Counted from the stretch's first letter, positions 9,519 to 20,597 are shown. The stretch is DNA of 64,000 nucleotides from Chitinophagaceae bacterium (GCA_016713085.1 JADJPV010000002.1:496001-560000), one strand, 5' to 3'. Notes: generated from the sequence alone by a model not told the origin. Program-made: numbers and translations.

Positions 9519-10816
9519 TTATTTTAAGAAGGCTATCCTCAATTCTTCTGTTTGTTCGTCGTTAATAGGCACCATTTGTCCCAATGAAGATGCCATCACA
9601 ATTGATTTGGCGCTGAATTCTGCCACTTCTAAATAATCAAAAGTCTGCAACAGTTTATCACCTACAACTACCACACATTCATTTTGAATTAAGACCGCAG
9701 GCTTTTCTCTTGAAATACATTTTGCAACTTCATTCGATCCATTATCCTGTGCACCGAATTTTAACTGCGGCATGTCTTTCAAAAGATCCAGCTTTCAGGA
9801 ATGGTTCTTACATTAATTTCAACACCTGTAACAGCAAAAGCTATGAGATACGGTGACTGAGCAAGGATGATTGCATTTACTTCAGGGTGAAGTGCATAAA
9901 TCTGCTGGTGCAGAAAAGCTGTAAGGCTTGGATGTTTTCCCGGTTCCCGTTTGCCATCTTTTATCTGAACAATATCTTCTGCTTTTAAATCCCATCTTGG
10001 AACACCGTTTGGAGTAATTAAAAAATCATTTCCCTGCCACCTTGCAGAAACTGTTCCGTATGAACTTTTCATTAATCCATGCTGACAGGCCCTATTAACA
10101 ATCTGGCAAATTTCCAGTCTCTTTTCTCTTTCCAGGCTTGGGTAAAAAACTTCTTTCATCTCCGGAAATTCAAGACGCATATGTGTGTTGTGTTCAGCAA
10201 TCATAGCTTCTGTTAAAAAGCGTGGCTTGCCGATCTGGCTTCCATAGATCTGTGTTCTTGCACAAAATTCCAGTGTTTCAAAACGCTGGAAGGCATCTGA
10301 TAAATCGGATCCGCCAACAACAGTTCCATGATTTTCCATAATAACAGCAGAAAATCCTTTGGCAAATTCGGCAGCTATCTTTTCACCCAACTGTTCACTG
10401 CCCGGCAAAGCATACGGAGCATAACCAATTTCACCGCAAACTTTTTTTGCCTGGTAAATGATATTGGTATTGGGTATATCCCGTACAATACTGAAGGATA
10501 CCAATGCAGGCGGGTGAGCATGAACTACTGCTTTAATATCGGGGCGGATATTATAAGTGGACCGGTGAAACGGAAACTCAGAAGAAGGCTTATGTTTCCC
10601 AATAATTGTACCATCAGCTTTTACACAAATAATATCATCTGGTTTTAATGAACCCTTATCAATACCGGAAGGTGTGATCCAGATATTTTTATCATCATCA
10701 ATTACAGAAATGTTACCACCGCTGGTGGTTGTTAAACCCATGCCGTATATCCTTGCAATTACTAATGTAATCTGGTCTCTTGGGTGCATCAATTTCGTGT
10801 CGAGAATAGTAGTCAT
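9519..10816 (-). CDS. Tandem class II aldolase/adducin protein with degenerate second domain (frameshifted)
   Basis: Cytosolic protein made of two class II aldolase domains, restored to about 432 residues. A four-A run at 9781-9784 is one base short and breaks the frame at ESWI; the repaired frame reads on into KDMPQLKFGAQ. Domain 1 (about 1-210) has the metal site: SSEFPFH with the catalytic Glu, HAHPP with two His ligands, and ENHG with the third. Domain 2 has LTAFLH, ILAQSP and QNECV at the matching places, so the Glu and all three His ligands are gone. Domain 2 is therefore probably structural or regulatory. Likely substrate is a sugar phosphate such as fuculose- or rhamnulose-phosphate, or a related one; not determinable here. 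Confidence 0.85.
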
Positions 10817-10983
10817 ATTTTTTTGTTTATTTAATCAGGAAACAGTTCAATGATTTTGTATTTAAAGGATGAAGCTGTTTCAGTAACTCAACTGTAAAAT
10901 TGATGTTTTATTTGATACGTTGAGATGAGTGTTGTCAATTTATGGAATGAGTGAAATCATGCAGATTGTAACAGATGATTCTT

Positions 10984-12813
10984 TTACAGCTCAAATTCCC
11001 AAACTGTCCTGTACATACCTGCCTTTTCAATGTAAGTTAAAAAAGAATTATAAAAATTATCTCCACCCAGAGTAGCGCTGTCGCCAATTACAAACAATTG
11101 TTCTTTTGCACGGGTGATGGCAACATTCATTCTTCTGTAATCATTTAAAAAACCAATGATCCCTTCATCATTGCTGCGTACAAGTGATACGATAATGGTT
11201 TCTTTTTCCTGTCCCTGGAAACTGTCAATGGTGCTGATGCGGAGTTGTTTTGGGAATAATTCTTTGGCGGCTGTTACCTGTCCGGCATAGGGAGAAATGA
11301 CTGCAGTGGTTGACAGATCAAGCGATTCTGTTTCAATTAATTTCTGAATAATCTGCAATTCGCCTTTGTTTTGCAAACTGCTTCCATCAGGTCCGTGCAC
11401 TTCATTAAAACCTGAGCCAGCTGTATCAATAAATGTTAGATGAACTCCTTTGTTTTTTAAATGAGCAGCTGTTAATAACAGACTATTGTAAAAATAATTG
11501 CTGCTGAACCCTGCAATTACCTCCCGCATCCTGTACTGTATGTTCAGCAGAAAAACAGCTTTTACTTTTTCAATAGCTGTTTCTAAAATTGATCGGTTAA
11601 AACCAAGCCTTGCTGCTTCATTACTTAATACAGTAGGAGGGAGTTGCCAGTGATCACCTGCCAAAACAATTTTATTTGCCATTGGAAAAATACACCAGGC
11701 TAATGGTTCAATAAATTGCCCGGCTTCGTCAATTACAATGGTTTGAAAGAGGAGATGATTCAGTCTTGCATCATACAATCCAATTGGGGTACCTGCAATT
11801 ACATCAGCTTCTTCAAATAATTTTTCTTCATTGTAAGCCTGCAGTTTTTTTATTTCTGTTCGGATGTTTTTTACTTCTTTAAACAGAAGATTCCGTTGTT
11901 CCCGTTCAGCCTTGCCATAACTGCGTTTATATTTCAACGCCATCTTACGGAATTCTTCTGCTCTTATTTTTAATTGCTTAATTTCTTTCTGCTGTTTACT
12001 GTTTGATAGCTTTCCTTCAGGTGTATGAGGAAAAATAGTTTCATCAACTTTACTTGTATTACCAACCCTTAATAATTTCACTCCCTTTTCAATGAGCCCT
12101 TTAGAAATATTATCAACGGCAGTATTACTTGGTGCTGATACCAACACTTTCTCACTGTTTTTAATTAATTGAAGAATGGCTTCAATTAAAGTGGTTGTTT
12201 TTCCTGTGCCGGGCGGGCCATGTACAATAGTGATCTGTTCATTTTGAGTAATTGCAGTAACTGCCTGCTGTTGACTTTCATTCAGCTTTTGATTTATGAA
12301 AGTGAGTTGTGCATTTTTAATTACAGGTGATACAGAAGTTTTTGATGCATCTTCATGCAACTGCTCAAACAGTTTATACAGTGCCTGATTCTTGTCCAGT
12401 TCATTCAACACTTTTTTCATGATGCTGCTGGTTCTTGTATCAGGTGCCAGTTTAATTCCAACACCATTATCTTCAATCCAGTCAGGAAAATCGGGAGCAA
12501 ACAAACGGAACTCACCATTCTTGCCATCTAAACTGATCAATATTCCTTTCACCGGGTCTTCACCAGAAATAAAACATTCAATGGCTGCACCATCTTTAAA
12601 CATATTTGCTTCGGGTGGAAAGCTGAGTTTAAAACTGATTTCCGGATAGTCGGCGTAGCCAAAGTTTTTCCTCGTAACAATGATGGGGTGCAGGGCAAGT
12701 CCTTCGGCTTTCAGTTGCTTTAACGTGTGTTGCTGATCTAAGCTGTAACGCTGTGCCTGTTCTTTTTCCTCCAGGCTGATGCATTGTAATAATGTCTGGA
12801 TGTGCAGATGCAT
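10984..12813 (-). CDS. SF1 DNA/RNA helicase of the DNA2/NAM7 (UPF1-IGHMBP2) type
   Basis: ATP-dependent helicase. An N-terminal beta-barrel domain with coiled-coil stretches precedes Walker A (HGPPGTGKTTTLIEA, about residue 200). Further motifs: SAPSNTAVDNI (Ia), VIDEAGQFIEP (Walker B, DEAG), LAGDHWQLPPT (III), NIQYRM (IV), STIDSFQGQEKE (V) and NVAITRAKEQL (VI). The motif order and spacing fit IGHMBP2-like bacterial helicases of about 610-640 residues. The ATG at 12813 was chosen; a TTG nine codons upstream is an alternative. It stands alone, with a divergent channel gene starting 92 bases away. Confidence 0.93.
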   Translation of the reverse strand: MHLHIQTLLQCISLEEKEQAQRYSLDQQHTLKQLKAEGLALHPIIVTRKNFGYADYPEISFKLSFPPEANMFKDGAAIECFISGEDPVKGILISLDGKNGEFRLFAPDFPDWIEDNGVGIKLAPDTRTSSIMKKVLNELDKNQALYKLFEQLHEDASKTSVSPVIKNAQLTFINQKLNESQQQAVTAITQNEQITIVHGPPGTGKTTTLIEAILQLIKNSEKVLVSAPSNTAVDNISKGLIEKGVKLLRVGNTSKVDETIFPHTPEGKLSNSKQQKEIKQLKIRAEEFRKMALKYKRSYGKAEREQRNLLFKEVKNIRTEIKKLQAYNEEKLFEEADVIAGTPIGLYDARLNHLLFQTIVIDEAGQFIEPLAWCIFPMANKIVLAGDHWQLPPTVLSNEAARLGFNRSILETAIEKVKAVFLLNIQYRMREVIAGFSSNYFYNSLLLTAAHLKNKGVHLTFIDTAGSGFNEVHGPDGSSLQNKGELQIIQKLIETESLDLSTTAVISPYAGQVTAAKELFPKQLRISTIDSFQGQEKETIIVSLVRSNDEGIIGFLNDYRRMNVAITRAKEQLFVIGDSATLGGDNFYNSFLTYIEKAGMYRTVWEFEL

Positions 12814-12904
12814 GCGGTGAAAATAGCAAAAGAGCCTCAATCGGGTAAGAATACTTTGTTTTTTCCTTACCTCTTTTCTATCTTTCCATTGTTAAAATAA
12901 TTCT

Positions 12905-13872
12905 ATGAAAAGTTTACAGTTGGTTTCTTCTTTGTTTCTTGTTTTTCTTCTGAGTATCAGTTTCAAATCCAATGCACAGGATGCTCCACCCGATACCGTT
13001 AGGGTTGGAATTTATATTACCAGTATTCATGATATCGATTTCAAACAAAAGGAATATACAATTACATTCTGGTTGTGGCTTAAGTACAAAAACAGGGATT
13101 TTGACTTCGTGAACAATCTTGAAGTACCCCAGGCAAAAAGTGTTGACAAATCCTTTTCTACAATTGACAGCTCAGGTGAACGTGTGTCGATGCAAATGAA
13201 ACTTCAATGTGTAATGAAAGATTCATGGAGGATTGAGAATTTTCCTTTTGACAGGCAAACACTCAGGCTATCGATTGAAAATTCTCAATTCGATTCAAGT
13301 TCACTGATTTTTATTCCAGATACAGTTGGTCAGCATTTTGATAAACGGTTCACATTAAGAGGGTGGACGATTGACAGTTGTATTATATCAAGCAACATTA
13401 AAACATATGAAACAGGGTTTGGTGATGAAAGCCTAAAAAACCACAGGCTAAGTACAGTGCTTACCGTACAAGACTGGTGATTACAAGAGATGCCGGTGGT
13501 TTATTCTGGAAAATGTTTTTAGGTATGTACATTGCTTTTCTTATTGCCTTTATCTGTTTCTATATTCATGCAGACAGTATGGATTCCCGTTTTGGATTAA
13601 GTGTTGGTTCATTGTTTGCAGTAATTGGTAATAAATATATTATTGATTCTTCTCTGCCTGAATCGTCTTCTTTTACATTGGTTGATACTCTGCATGGTAT
13701 TACACTGTTTTTTATTATGGCAATTATAGCAGCAAATGCCTATTCGCTGAAACTGATAAAAAAGAACAAGGTTGAAAAGGCCGTAAGATTTGATAACCGG
13801 ATAGCTATACTTGTTTTGTTTGTATATATTCTTTTAAATACTTTCTTTATCTGGCAGGCAGGTAAAGGCTGA
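12905..13872 (+). CDS. Pentameric ligand-gated ion channel (Cys-loop superfamily) homologue, frameshifted
   Basis: Inner-membrane channel related to bacterial GLIC and ELIC. Residues 1-24 are a signal peptide. The extracellular ligand-binding beta-sandwich holds the WRIENFPFDRQTLRL stretch, the Pro-loop signature (FPFD). The A-run at 13435-13440 is one base short; adding one A gives KKPQAKYSAYRTRLVITRD and joins the pore domain, where four hydrophobic helices follow (about GLFWKMFLGMYIAFL, a second helix through FAVIGNKY, FFIMAIIAANAY, and IAILVLFVYILLN). Both halves are complete, so the gene is probably intact in nature. Ligand unknown. Confidence 0.85.
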
Positions 13873-13974
13873 TGATACAATACCCGGGTGTTATGTAAGT
13901 TTAACTGATGTTTTTGTTTAGCGGCAGATCAAGTTTCACAAAACATCAATATTTTAGTTGTTCAAAATTTTTAC

Positions 13975-15201
13975 ATGAAAGTTATATACGTACTGATAGC
14001 AGGAGTTGCAGGTTTGTTTATGTTTCAATCAATTGCTGTTAAGCAGGACAGGCACTTGATTGAAACAACTAAAAATCAGATCTTCACAGGTGCCGATCAA
14101 ACCGATAAATATATTTCTTACCTGAAAGATAAGCGTGTTGCTGTGCTGGCTAATCCAACCACTATCATCGGGCAAAAACATTTGGTTGACAGTTTGCTTA
14201 CCAGAGGTATCAATATTGTGAAAGTATTCGGGCCTGAACATGGTTTCCGTGGAAATGCAAGTGCAGGTGTGAAAGTAAAAGATGAAAAAGATCCCGTAAC
14301 AGGAGTAAAAGTGATTTCATTATATGGCCCGAAACGCAAACCTTCCAAAGAGGATATGGCCGATGTTGATATTATGATCTTCGATATTCAGGATGTTGGT
14401 TGCAGGTTTTATACCTACATCAATGTGCTGAGTCATATCATGGAAGCCTGTGCAGAAAATAATAAGGAACTTCTGATTCTTGACAGACCCAATCCCAATG
14501 GATATTTAGTTGACGGCCCTGTGCTGGATATGAAACTGAAATCGGGCATTGGTATGTTTCCAATTCCTGTTGCCCATGGAATGACCATTGCGGAATTTGC
14601 TCAAATGATCAACGGAGAGGGATGGTTGCCCGGAAAAATGAAATGCAAACTGAAAATTATCACAGTTGCCAATTACAATCATGATCTGGCTTATACTTTG
14701 CCGGTAAAACCTTCTCCCAATTTAAATACGCAGCAAAGTATTATGCTGTATCCTTCAACCTGTTTGTTTGAAGGAACTGCCTTGAATCATGGACGTGGTA
14801 CTTACTTTCCTTTTACTGTATTCGGCAGCCCATTTTTAAAAGGTAAATTCAGTTTTTCTTATACACCGGTAAGTATTCCCGGTATGAGTGAAACGCCTTT
14901 GCATATGAATACAGTTTGTTATGGACTTGACCTCAGGGCTTATGATATCAACAAGCTCCGTAAAGCAAAGCGGATCAATATTCAATGGATGAAAGATCTG
15001 TACGCAGCTTTTCCCGCCAAAGAAAAGTTTTTTGACAGGAGCCAGAGTAAGGAGATGGGTGATATTGATAAATTGTCCGGCAGTTCTGATTTCAGGAAGC
15101 AAATCATTGCAGGCAAATCAATCAAAGAAATTCAGGATTCCTGGGAACCCGGGTTATCAAAGTATAAAGCCATGCGGAAGAAATACCTGCTGTATCCCTG
15201 A
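13975..15201 (+). CDS. namZ: DUF1343 / NamZ-like exo-beta-N-acetylmuramidase
   Basis: Exported enzyme of the DUF1343 family, whose characterised members (NamZ) release N-acetylmuramic acid from peptidoglycan fragments. A hydrophobic N-terminus (about residues 3-20) serves as signal or anchor. Family motifs are clear: VLANPTTI, VFGPEHGFRG, DIMIFDIQDVGCRFYTYI, LDRPNPNG, VAHGMTIAEFA, PSPNL, YPSTCLFEGT, and NHGRGT. The 408-residue length fits. It lies on the opposite strand from a murein-dipeptide operon 5 kb away, so a shared cell-wall recycling role is plausible but inferred. The symbol is given by family, not orthology. Confidence 0.88.
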   Translation: MKVIYVLIAGVAGLFMFQSIAVKQDRHLIETTKNQIFTGADQTDKYISYLKDKRVAVLANPTTIIGQKHLVDSLLTRGINIVKVFGPEHGFRGNASAGVKVKDEKDPVTGVKVISLYGPKRKPSKEDMADVDIMIFDIQDVGCRFYTYINVLSHIMEACAENNKELLILDRPNPNGYLVDGPVLDMKLKSGIGMFPIPVAHGMTIAEFAQMINGEGWLPGKMKCKLKIITVANYNHDLAYTLPVKPSPNLNTQQSIMLYPSTCLFEGTALNHGRGTYFPFTVFGSPFLKGKFSFSYTPVSIPGMSETPLHMNTVCYGLDLRAYDINKLRKAKRINIQWMKDLYAAFPAKEKFFDRSQSKEMGDIDKLSGSSDFRKQIIAGKSIKEIQDSWEPGLSKYKAMRKKYLLYP

Positions 15202-15509
15202 TTGTATTGCTTTGTGAAACGGTCTGGAAAAACAAAAGAAACATTTAGTAGGGATCTGGATTTTACTGAAAAATAATACAGTCAGGCAGGTTTTGTTGAA
15301 GCTGGCTGTTTTCTGAATTAATTAACAGCAATCCGGCAACTCCCGGAATTCCTCAAAAAACACAAAAAATGCCTCTCAGCGGCTTAATCTGGCCGGTTCA
15401 ACAACTCTTTGTACCGACTCAGTAAATTTGTATATTACAGATAGATAGTTTTGCTTATGTTAGTTTCCGGGAAATTCAGTTGTGTGTGTACAGAAAGCTA
15501 CAAGTTAAT
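15202..15509. other. Non-coding gap upstream of the T9SS cargo gene
   Basis: About 308 bases without a credible gene. The only signal is a TAAATTTG box at 15423-15430, matching the Bacteroidota TAnnTTTG -7 element, 79 bases before the ATG at 15510; no well-spaced -33 partner is visible. Confidence 0.35.
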
Positions 15510-17468
15510 ATGAGATTTAATCAACCCTTACAAAATAGAGGATTTTTATTAAGCACCCTTGCTATTTTACTGTCATGTTTTCACACGAATGCACAGGTTT
15601 GTCCACCAAACATTGACTTTGAAAAAGGTGATTTTTCAAACTGGACAACCTATACAGGAAATGTATCTGCAGCTACCGGACAAAATCAAATCTTTCTAAG
15701 TCCTTCCGGAGGTCCTGTTTTCGATCAGCATGAAATGTTTTCCCGTGCAAACCATACAGGCGTTACAGATTATTATGGCGGGTTTCCTGTATTGTGTCCC
15801 AATGGCAGCGGTCATTCAGTTAAGCTTGGTAATAACCAGGGGGGTGCACAGGCCGATGGGTTATCTTATGAGTTTACGATTCCTGCTAACATGAATACCT
15901 ATTCATTAACCTATCACTATGCGGTTGTATTTCAGGATCCCAGGCATCAGATATATGAACAGCCCAGGCTTGAAATTGAAGTAATGAATACAACCGACAA
16001 CCAGTTGATCGATTGTTCTTCTTTTACATTTATTCCATTCGGCTCACCATTGCCCGGTTTTTTTATATCACCACAGGGTATTGATACAACTGCTGTATGG
16101 TGTAAGGATTGGACTGCTGTTACCATTAATTTAAATGGGAAAGCCGGAAAAACGATCCGTCTTTTTTTTAAGACAGCTGATTGCACATTCAGACGGCATT
16201 TTGGGTATGCGTACATTGACGTTAATTCTGAATGCACCGGTGAATTTACAGGTGCAACTTTTTGCCCAAGAGATACAGCTGTAAGTGTTGTGGCGCCTTT
16301 CGGTTTTCAATCATATACATGGTTTAACAATGGATTTACACAGGTATTGGGTAGCCAGCAAACGCTCAGGTTGCAGCCGGCACCAGCAGCTGGTTCATTA
16401 CTGGCAGTTGAAGTAACTCCTTATAATGGATATGGATGTAAAGACACGTTATATGCCCGACTTGTAGATACATTAACAGTGAGGGCACAGGCAGGGCCTG
16501 ATCTTGTTTACTGTGCGCCTGAGCCTGTATTAATTGGTGAGAATTCCAAGCCGGGTATCCGTTATCAATGGACACCTGCTGCCCGGTTTATCAGATCCAA
16601 ATATTTCAAATCCATTTGCAAGCCCGTCTGTTACTACAAAATATTATGTAACAGCAACCAGCGGAGGAGGAGGCTGCAGTCATACTGATTCAATTATAGT
16701 CACAACTTCTATACCCGACACCACCATGCGGTTTTTCGGGAAGACTGACTTTTGCAGTCAATCATCAGACAGTGCAGTATTGGTATTATCCAATACAAAT
16801 AAAATTCAATGGTATAGAAATGGAACAGCTTTATCCGGTTTTCAACCTTTCCGGTTCAGAGTAACAGAGTCTGGTACTTATTATGCAGTAGTAACAAACC
16901 TGAACGGATGTAATTTGCCAACACGTTCTGTAGTAATTAATATTGAAAATCCGATTCCCGGCATAACTTATCCAATTCAATATACTTTCTTAGATACTCA
17001 GTTACCTCTTCAGGCGAGATCGATAGGGGTGTCGGTGTTATGGAGGCCGGCTGTATACCTGGATAAGCCGTTAACCTATAACCCAAATTTCAGTACAAGC
17101 AGTGAAACAATCCAGAGATATCTCATCGACTTCATTACAGTTGGCGGATGTTTTACAACAGATACACAGATTGTAAGATCCATTAAAGAAGTAAAAGTAT
17201 TTGTGCCAACGGCATTTACTCCCTAACAGCGACCAGCTGAATGATCGTTTTTTTTCCCGTAACAATTGGCATTAAAGAAATGTATTCATTCAGTGTAGTA
17301 AACCGCTGGGGCCGTGAGGTTTATTCAATGGGTAAAAGCGATACCGACTGGGATGGTACCTATAAAAATATTCAGCAGGAACCCGGTGTATATGTTTGGT
17401 ATATGAAAGGTGTGGGCATTGACAATAAAATTTATTTCAGAAAAGGTACGGTAACGCTCATACGGTAA
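15510..17468 (+). CDS. T9SS type B sorting-domain (gliding motility C-terminal) surface protein, frameshifted
   Basis: Secreted surface protein exported by the type IX system. Starting at ATG 15510 there is a signal peptide (to about residue 28, TNAQ), an N-terminal domain beginning CPPNIDFEKGDFSNW typical of CHU_C-containing proteins, Ig/PKD-like repeats, and a C-terminal type B sorting domain: VFVPTAFTPN-SDQLND, then FSVVNRWGREVY, WDGTYK, PGVYVWYMKG and a final KGTVTLIR. Three single-base insertions break it: an extra C at 16582-16584, an extra T near 17224 and an extra T in the run 17248-17255. Removing each restores family motifs. The cargo function is unknown. Confidence 0.85.
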
Positions 17469-17582
17469 TTTGCCTGAGTTTAATACAAAGTATAACTTCT
17501 TTTCCTTTTCACTCATATATGGTTTTATTATGCTCTGTCTTTAAAAGGGTTGGTGAAAAACTAAAGGGAACTCATGAAATCT

Positions 17583-17612
17583 AAAGAGGTCCGCTTTAAA
17601 GCGGACCTCTTT
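17583..17612. terminator. Bidirectional terminator, 30-bp perfect palindrome
   Basis: AAAGAGGTCCGCTTT is followed directly by its reverse complement between two convergent genes, with U-tracts possible on both strands. Confidence 0.88.
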
Positions 17613-17669
17613 CTTTGAAGACGATTTTGAAAATATTTTTATATAAAAATTATCAATTTTGAGATACGC

Positions 17670-18435
17670 TTATTCGTAAATAAGGTATGCTGAGTTAGCA
17701 CGGAAGGCTGAATGACGTATTTTGAAATTCTTTGTTCCCAGTACATCACGTAATGCTTTTGTTTCGCCGGGCCATTCACGCACATTAATTTCATCAAAAC
17801 CAATCACTGCACCTTTGGTTAAATAAGGAACAATTTGTTCCAGTGCTGTATAGGTTGGTTTGTAAATATCAAAATCAATATATACCATTGCAATGATGGT
17901 TTCCTGTCTGCTTTCAAGATAGGGTCCGAGTGTGAGATTTACATCGCCTTTTACCAGTTCAAACTTGCGGATGTTTGGTAAAGGAGCCAGTTGCTCATGT
18001 AAGTAATACATCTTCCAGGAAATTCTCATATTGATCAGGAACACTGTAATCGCCGGTTGACCATTTCTGTACACTGTTTACATCATGCTCTCCAACTTCT
18101 GGAAAGCCGCTGAATGTATCAAATGCAATGATCTTGCGGTTATGGTTAAAGGGCTCATATATGCCACGTAAAGAACTTAGGAGAGATAAGTTGGTGCCGT
18201 AACGGGTTCCGAATTCAATAATAGAGCCATGTAAGCCAACTATCTGTGTGTACATTTCATTAATAAACAGCATACGGGAGATCAGTCTGCGGTCAATAAA
18301 CAGACCAACATTGTTCATTAATTCCTCTTTGGGAATGGGAGCCTTGAACATCAGTTCTGCTAAACGGTTCCTGGAGTTGAATTCATTCTCATTCAGGGAT
18401 TTGATCTGGTCGGCTTCACTCGTGAAATTTTGCAT
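17670..18435 (-). CDS. TylF/MycF-like SAM-dependent O-methyltransferase (frameshifted)
   Basis: Class I methyltransferase of the macrocin-O-methyltransferase type. The SAM-binding region is IIEFGTRYGTNLSLLSSL and is followed by AFDTFSGFPEVGEHD, a TylF hallmark. Downstream, VKGDVNLTL, MVYIDFDIYKPT and VIGFDEINVREWPGE hold the acidic metal-binding residues of the family. The frame breaks around 18003-18015, after FLEDV; the other frame resumes with YYLHEQLAP, so one base change joins both parts into about 255 residues. A neighbouring sugar-modification cluster is not visible, so substrate is unknown. Confidence 0.75.
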
Positions 18436-18655
18436 TGAAAAGGGTGTTTGTTGTATTTTGGTTGATTGTTTGTTGAAGATAAATGCCTGTGGGAAACAAC
18501 GTTATGCCCACAATATAAGAATTTCATGATTTTTTTGGCAGGAAATTTAAAGCCCTATCTCAGGGGAGTTATATTTCTTAGTTGCTTTTCCACAGTATCA
18601 AATAATAACTGGGAATCTGTATTTTAGCAGGTAACAGACAGGAAAAATTGATAAT

Positions 18656-19126
18656 ATGAAAGCTGCAACAATTAATGAAATTAAACAGGAGCTAAGTAAC
18701 AGCCCGTCCTCGCAGTTAACTGAACTCTGCCTGCGGCTTGCCCGGTTTAAAAAGGAGAATAAAGAACTGCTGACCTATTTGCTTTTTGAGGCCCATGATA
18801 CAGCTGACTATATTAAAAGTGTAAAAGAGGAGATGGATTCTCAGTTTGAAGGAATGAACAAAAGCAACGTTTATTTTGTGAAGAAAACTTTGCGGAAGAT
18901 CATCCGTACTGCCGCTAAATATACCCGGTACAGTGGGCTTGCTACTGTGGAAATTGAACTGTTGATTTATTTCCTGGCAACAATGAAGGGATTGAATATT
19001 CCCATTGAGAAAAATCCCGTGCTTACGAATATCTACCAAAACCAACTCAAGAAAGTGAATAAAGCCATTGAAACCCTGCATGAAGATTTGCAGTATGATT
19101 ATCTGAAAGAAGTAAGAAAATTGTAA
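18656..19126 (+). CDS. Conserved-looking hypothetical protein (156 aa)
   Basis: Family not recognised. Soluble, highly helical and charged, starting MKAATINEIKQELSN, with no signal peptide or membrane helix. It ends with LQYDYLKEVRKL. It stands between a divergent methyltransferase gene and a convergent 2OG oxygenase gene (17 bases gap). Even codon use and clean frame suggest a real gene. Confidence 0.65.
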   Translation: MKAATINEIKQELSNSPSSQLTELCLRLARFKKENKELLTYLLFEAHDTADYIKSVKEEMDSQFEGMNKSNVYFVKKTLRKIIRTAAKYTRYSGLATVEIELLIYFLATMKGLNIPIEKNPVLTNIYQNQLKKVNKAIETLHEDLQYDYLKEVRKL

Positions 19127-19143
19127 GTAACACAGCAGAAACA

Positions 19144-19767
19144 TTACATTCTCTTCAACCAGCCGGTAATGCTCATTCTGCTGCGGTTTGCTTTTGATAC
19201 TTCATGTTCCATTTCATCGCTTTTAAAGAATACTGCTGTTTGTGCGTGGGGTTCTATTGTTTGAGTTGATTCATTTTGATATACCCGCAATTGTCCGCCA
19301 TCTTCTTCCAGCCAGTTGTTGTTTAAATAATTGATCAGTGAAAACTTCCGGTTACTGTCGTTTTGAAACTGATCCCTGTGCCGTTTGTAAAAACTGCCTT
19401 CTTCATAAACGGCATAATGAAATTCATATCCATTGATGCCGGTATAGCAGGTACTGTTCAGCCGGTCAATAAAATCTTCAGCCAGTTGTAAAAACTCCTG
19501 TTCGTATTGATTGTTGTGACTTTTGTCCATCCAGTAAATTTTATCGCTCCGCATTTTCTGATGCTGATCTTTCATTGCTTCATTTCCGATTCCGGCAACG
19601 GTCATCATCTTATCGTTTTGCAATTGCAGAATATTTTGCTGCAGACCATCGGAAAGTGACTTTGACATAAAGCCGGGATCAATTCCAATCTTATTATCGA
19701 GGTAGCTGTCAATCAGTAAGTCAAACGGGTTGTTCATTTTTTCAGTTAATGAAACAAGGTAGTTCAT
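19144..19767 (-). CDS. 2OG-Fe(II) oxygenase, SM-20/prolyl hydroxylase-like
   Basis: Cytosolic Fe(II)/2-oxoglutarate dioxygenase. The metal triad is visible as His130 and Asp132 in YKRHRDQF and His188 in EMEHEV, with Arg195 or Arg197 as the likely 2-oxoglutarate ligand in SKANRSRMSI. The pattern with EEDGGQLRVY between these is typical of the P4Hc fold. The 207-residue length fits bacterial SM-20-related proteins. Target (protein or small molecule) unknown. It ends 17 bases from the convergent hypothetical gene. Confidence 0.88.
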   Translation of the reverse strand: MNYLVSLTEKMNNPFDLLIDSYLDNKIGIDPGFMSKSLSDGLQQNILQLQNDKMMTVAGIGNEAMKDQHQKMRSDKIYWMDKSHNNQYEQEFLQLAEDFIDRLNSTCYTGINGYEFHYAVYEEGSFYKRHRDQFQNDSNRKFSLINYLNNNWLEEDGGQLRVYQNESTQTIEPHAQTAVFFKSDEMEHEVSKANRSRMSITGWLKRM

Positions 19768-19789
19768 TTAGCCAGCCTCAACTATTTAC

Positions 19790-20518
19790 TTATTTTCCTG
19801 GTTTAATTTTCTTTTTCAGTTGATGATTGAATAACTGCTGGTTGAGGAATAATAGAATGGGTATAGATAAATAACATAAACCTGCAATCCCTTCTGCTCC
19901 TGACCATGCCAGGATAATTGCTGATATCCCAATCAAGGCATTCCATAATGCACCTCTTTTTTCTTTCCTGGTGAAAAGTATTTCATATTGATTTAACTCG
20001 AGTTTACTGGAGAAATGCAAAGCTCTTTTGTACAGGAGGAAAATAATCATCCAGATTAAAAAATAACCAATGCTGAATAAAATAATTAACTGAGCAAAAT
20101 CTTCTGTGTGAAGCACAGCCAGTCCTTTTTCTGCAGCTTTTGGAAAGAGGTCAATACCTGTCCAGCTTGTAAGCAGAACAGAAAACAGGAACTTTAGAGG
20201 ATAGATATAAAAAAGGATAATAGCGAGGTAGCAAAGGTTCAGAACAATCGTTGGCAAATCATTTAAACCATAGCGGCGGAAATACATATACTGCTGGTAC
20301 CAGAAGAAATATAATTGCAACAGTTGCAAAAATGGAAGGGCGCCCTGTACAATTATTTTTAATTCTTCAAAAGTTTGCGGCACTTCCAGTGAAGCAACCA
20401 ATAAGGAAACAGAGAAAGCAAATACAGCATCACTCAATGCTTCTATTCTTACTATTTCAATACTTCTGTGACGGAAAGGTTCACGGTTGAGCGGGTCAAA
20501 TATTTTTTTCCGGAGCAT
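19790..20518 (-). CDS. TMEM175-family (DUF1211) membrane protein, putative potassium channel
   Basis: Inner-membrane protein with six hydrophobic segments. The N-terminal IVRIEALSDAVFAFSVSLL motif is the DUF1211/TMEM175 signature whose helix lines the pore in characterised bacterial TMEM175 channels. Length (242 residues) fits a single-repeat bacterial subunit. Channel selectivity is inferred from the family, not from this sequence. Confidence 0.82.
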   Translation of the reverse strand: MLRKKIFDPLNREPFRHRSIEIVRIEALSDAVFAFSVSLLVASLEVPQTFEELKIIVQGALPFLQLLQLYFFWYQQYMYFRRYGLNDLPTIVLNLCYLAIILFYIYPLKFLFSVLLTSWTGIDLFPKAAEKGLAVLHTEDFAQLIILFSIGYFLIWMIIFLLYKRALHFSSKLELNQYEILFTRKEKRGALWNALIGISAIILAWSGAEGIAGLCYLSIPILLFLNQQLFNHQLKKKIKPGK

Positions 20519-20597
20519 AACGGTTCAATAAGCACCGGAAAAGTAAAATCAAAAGTAGTACTGTAAAATGATGATGGTCAGTTTTACTCTTTTGTAT

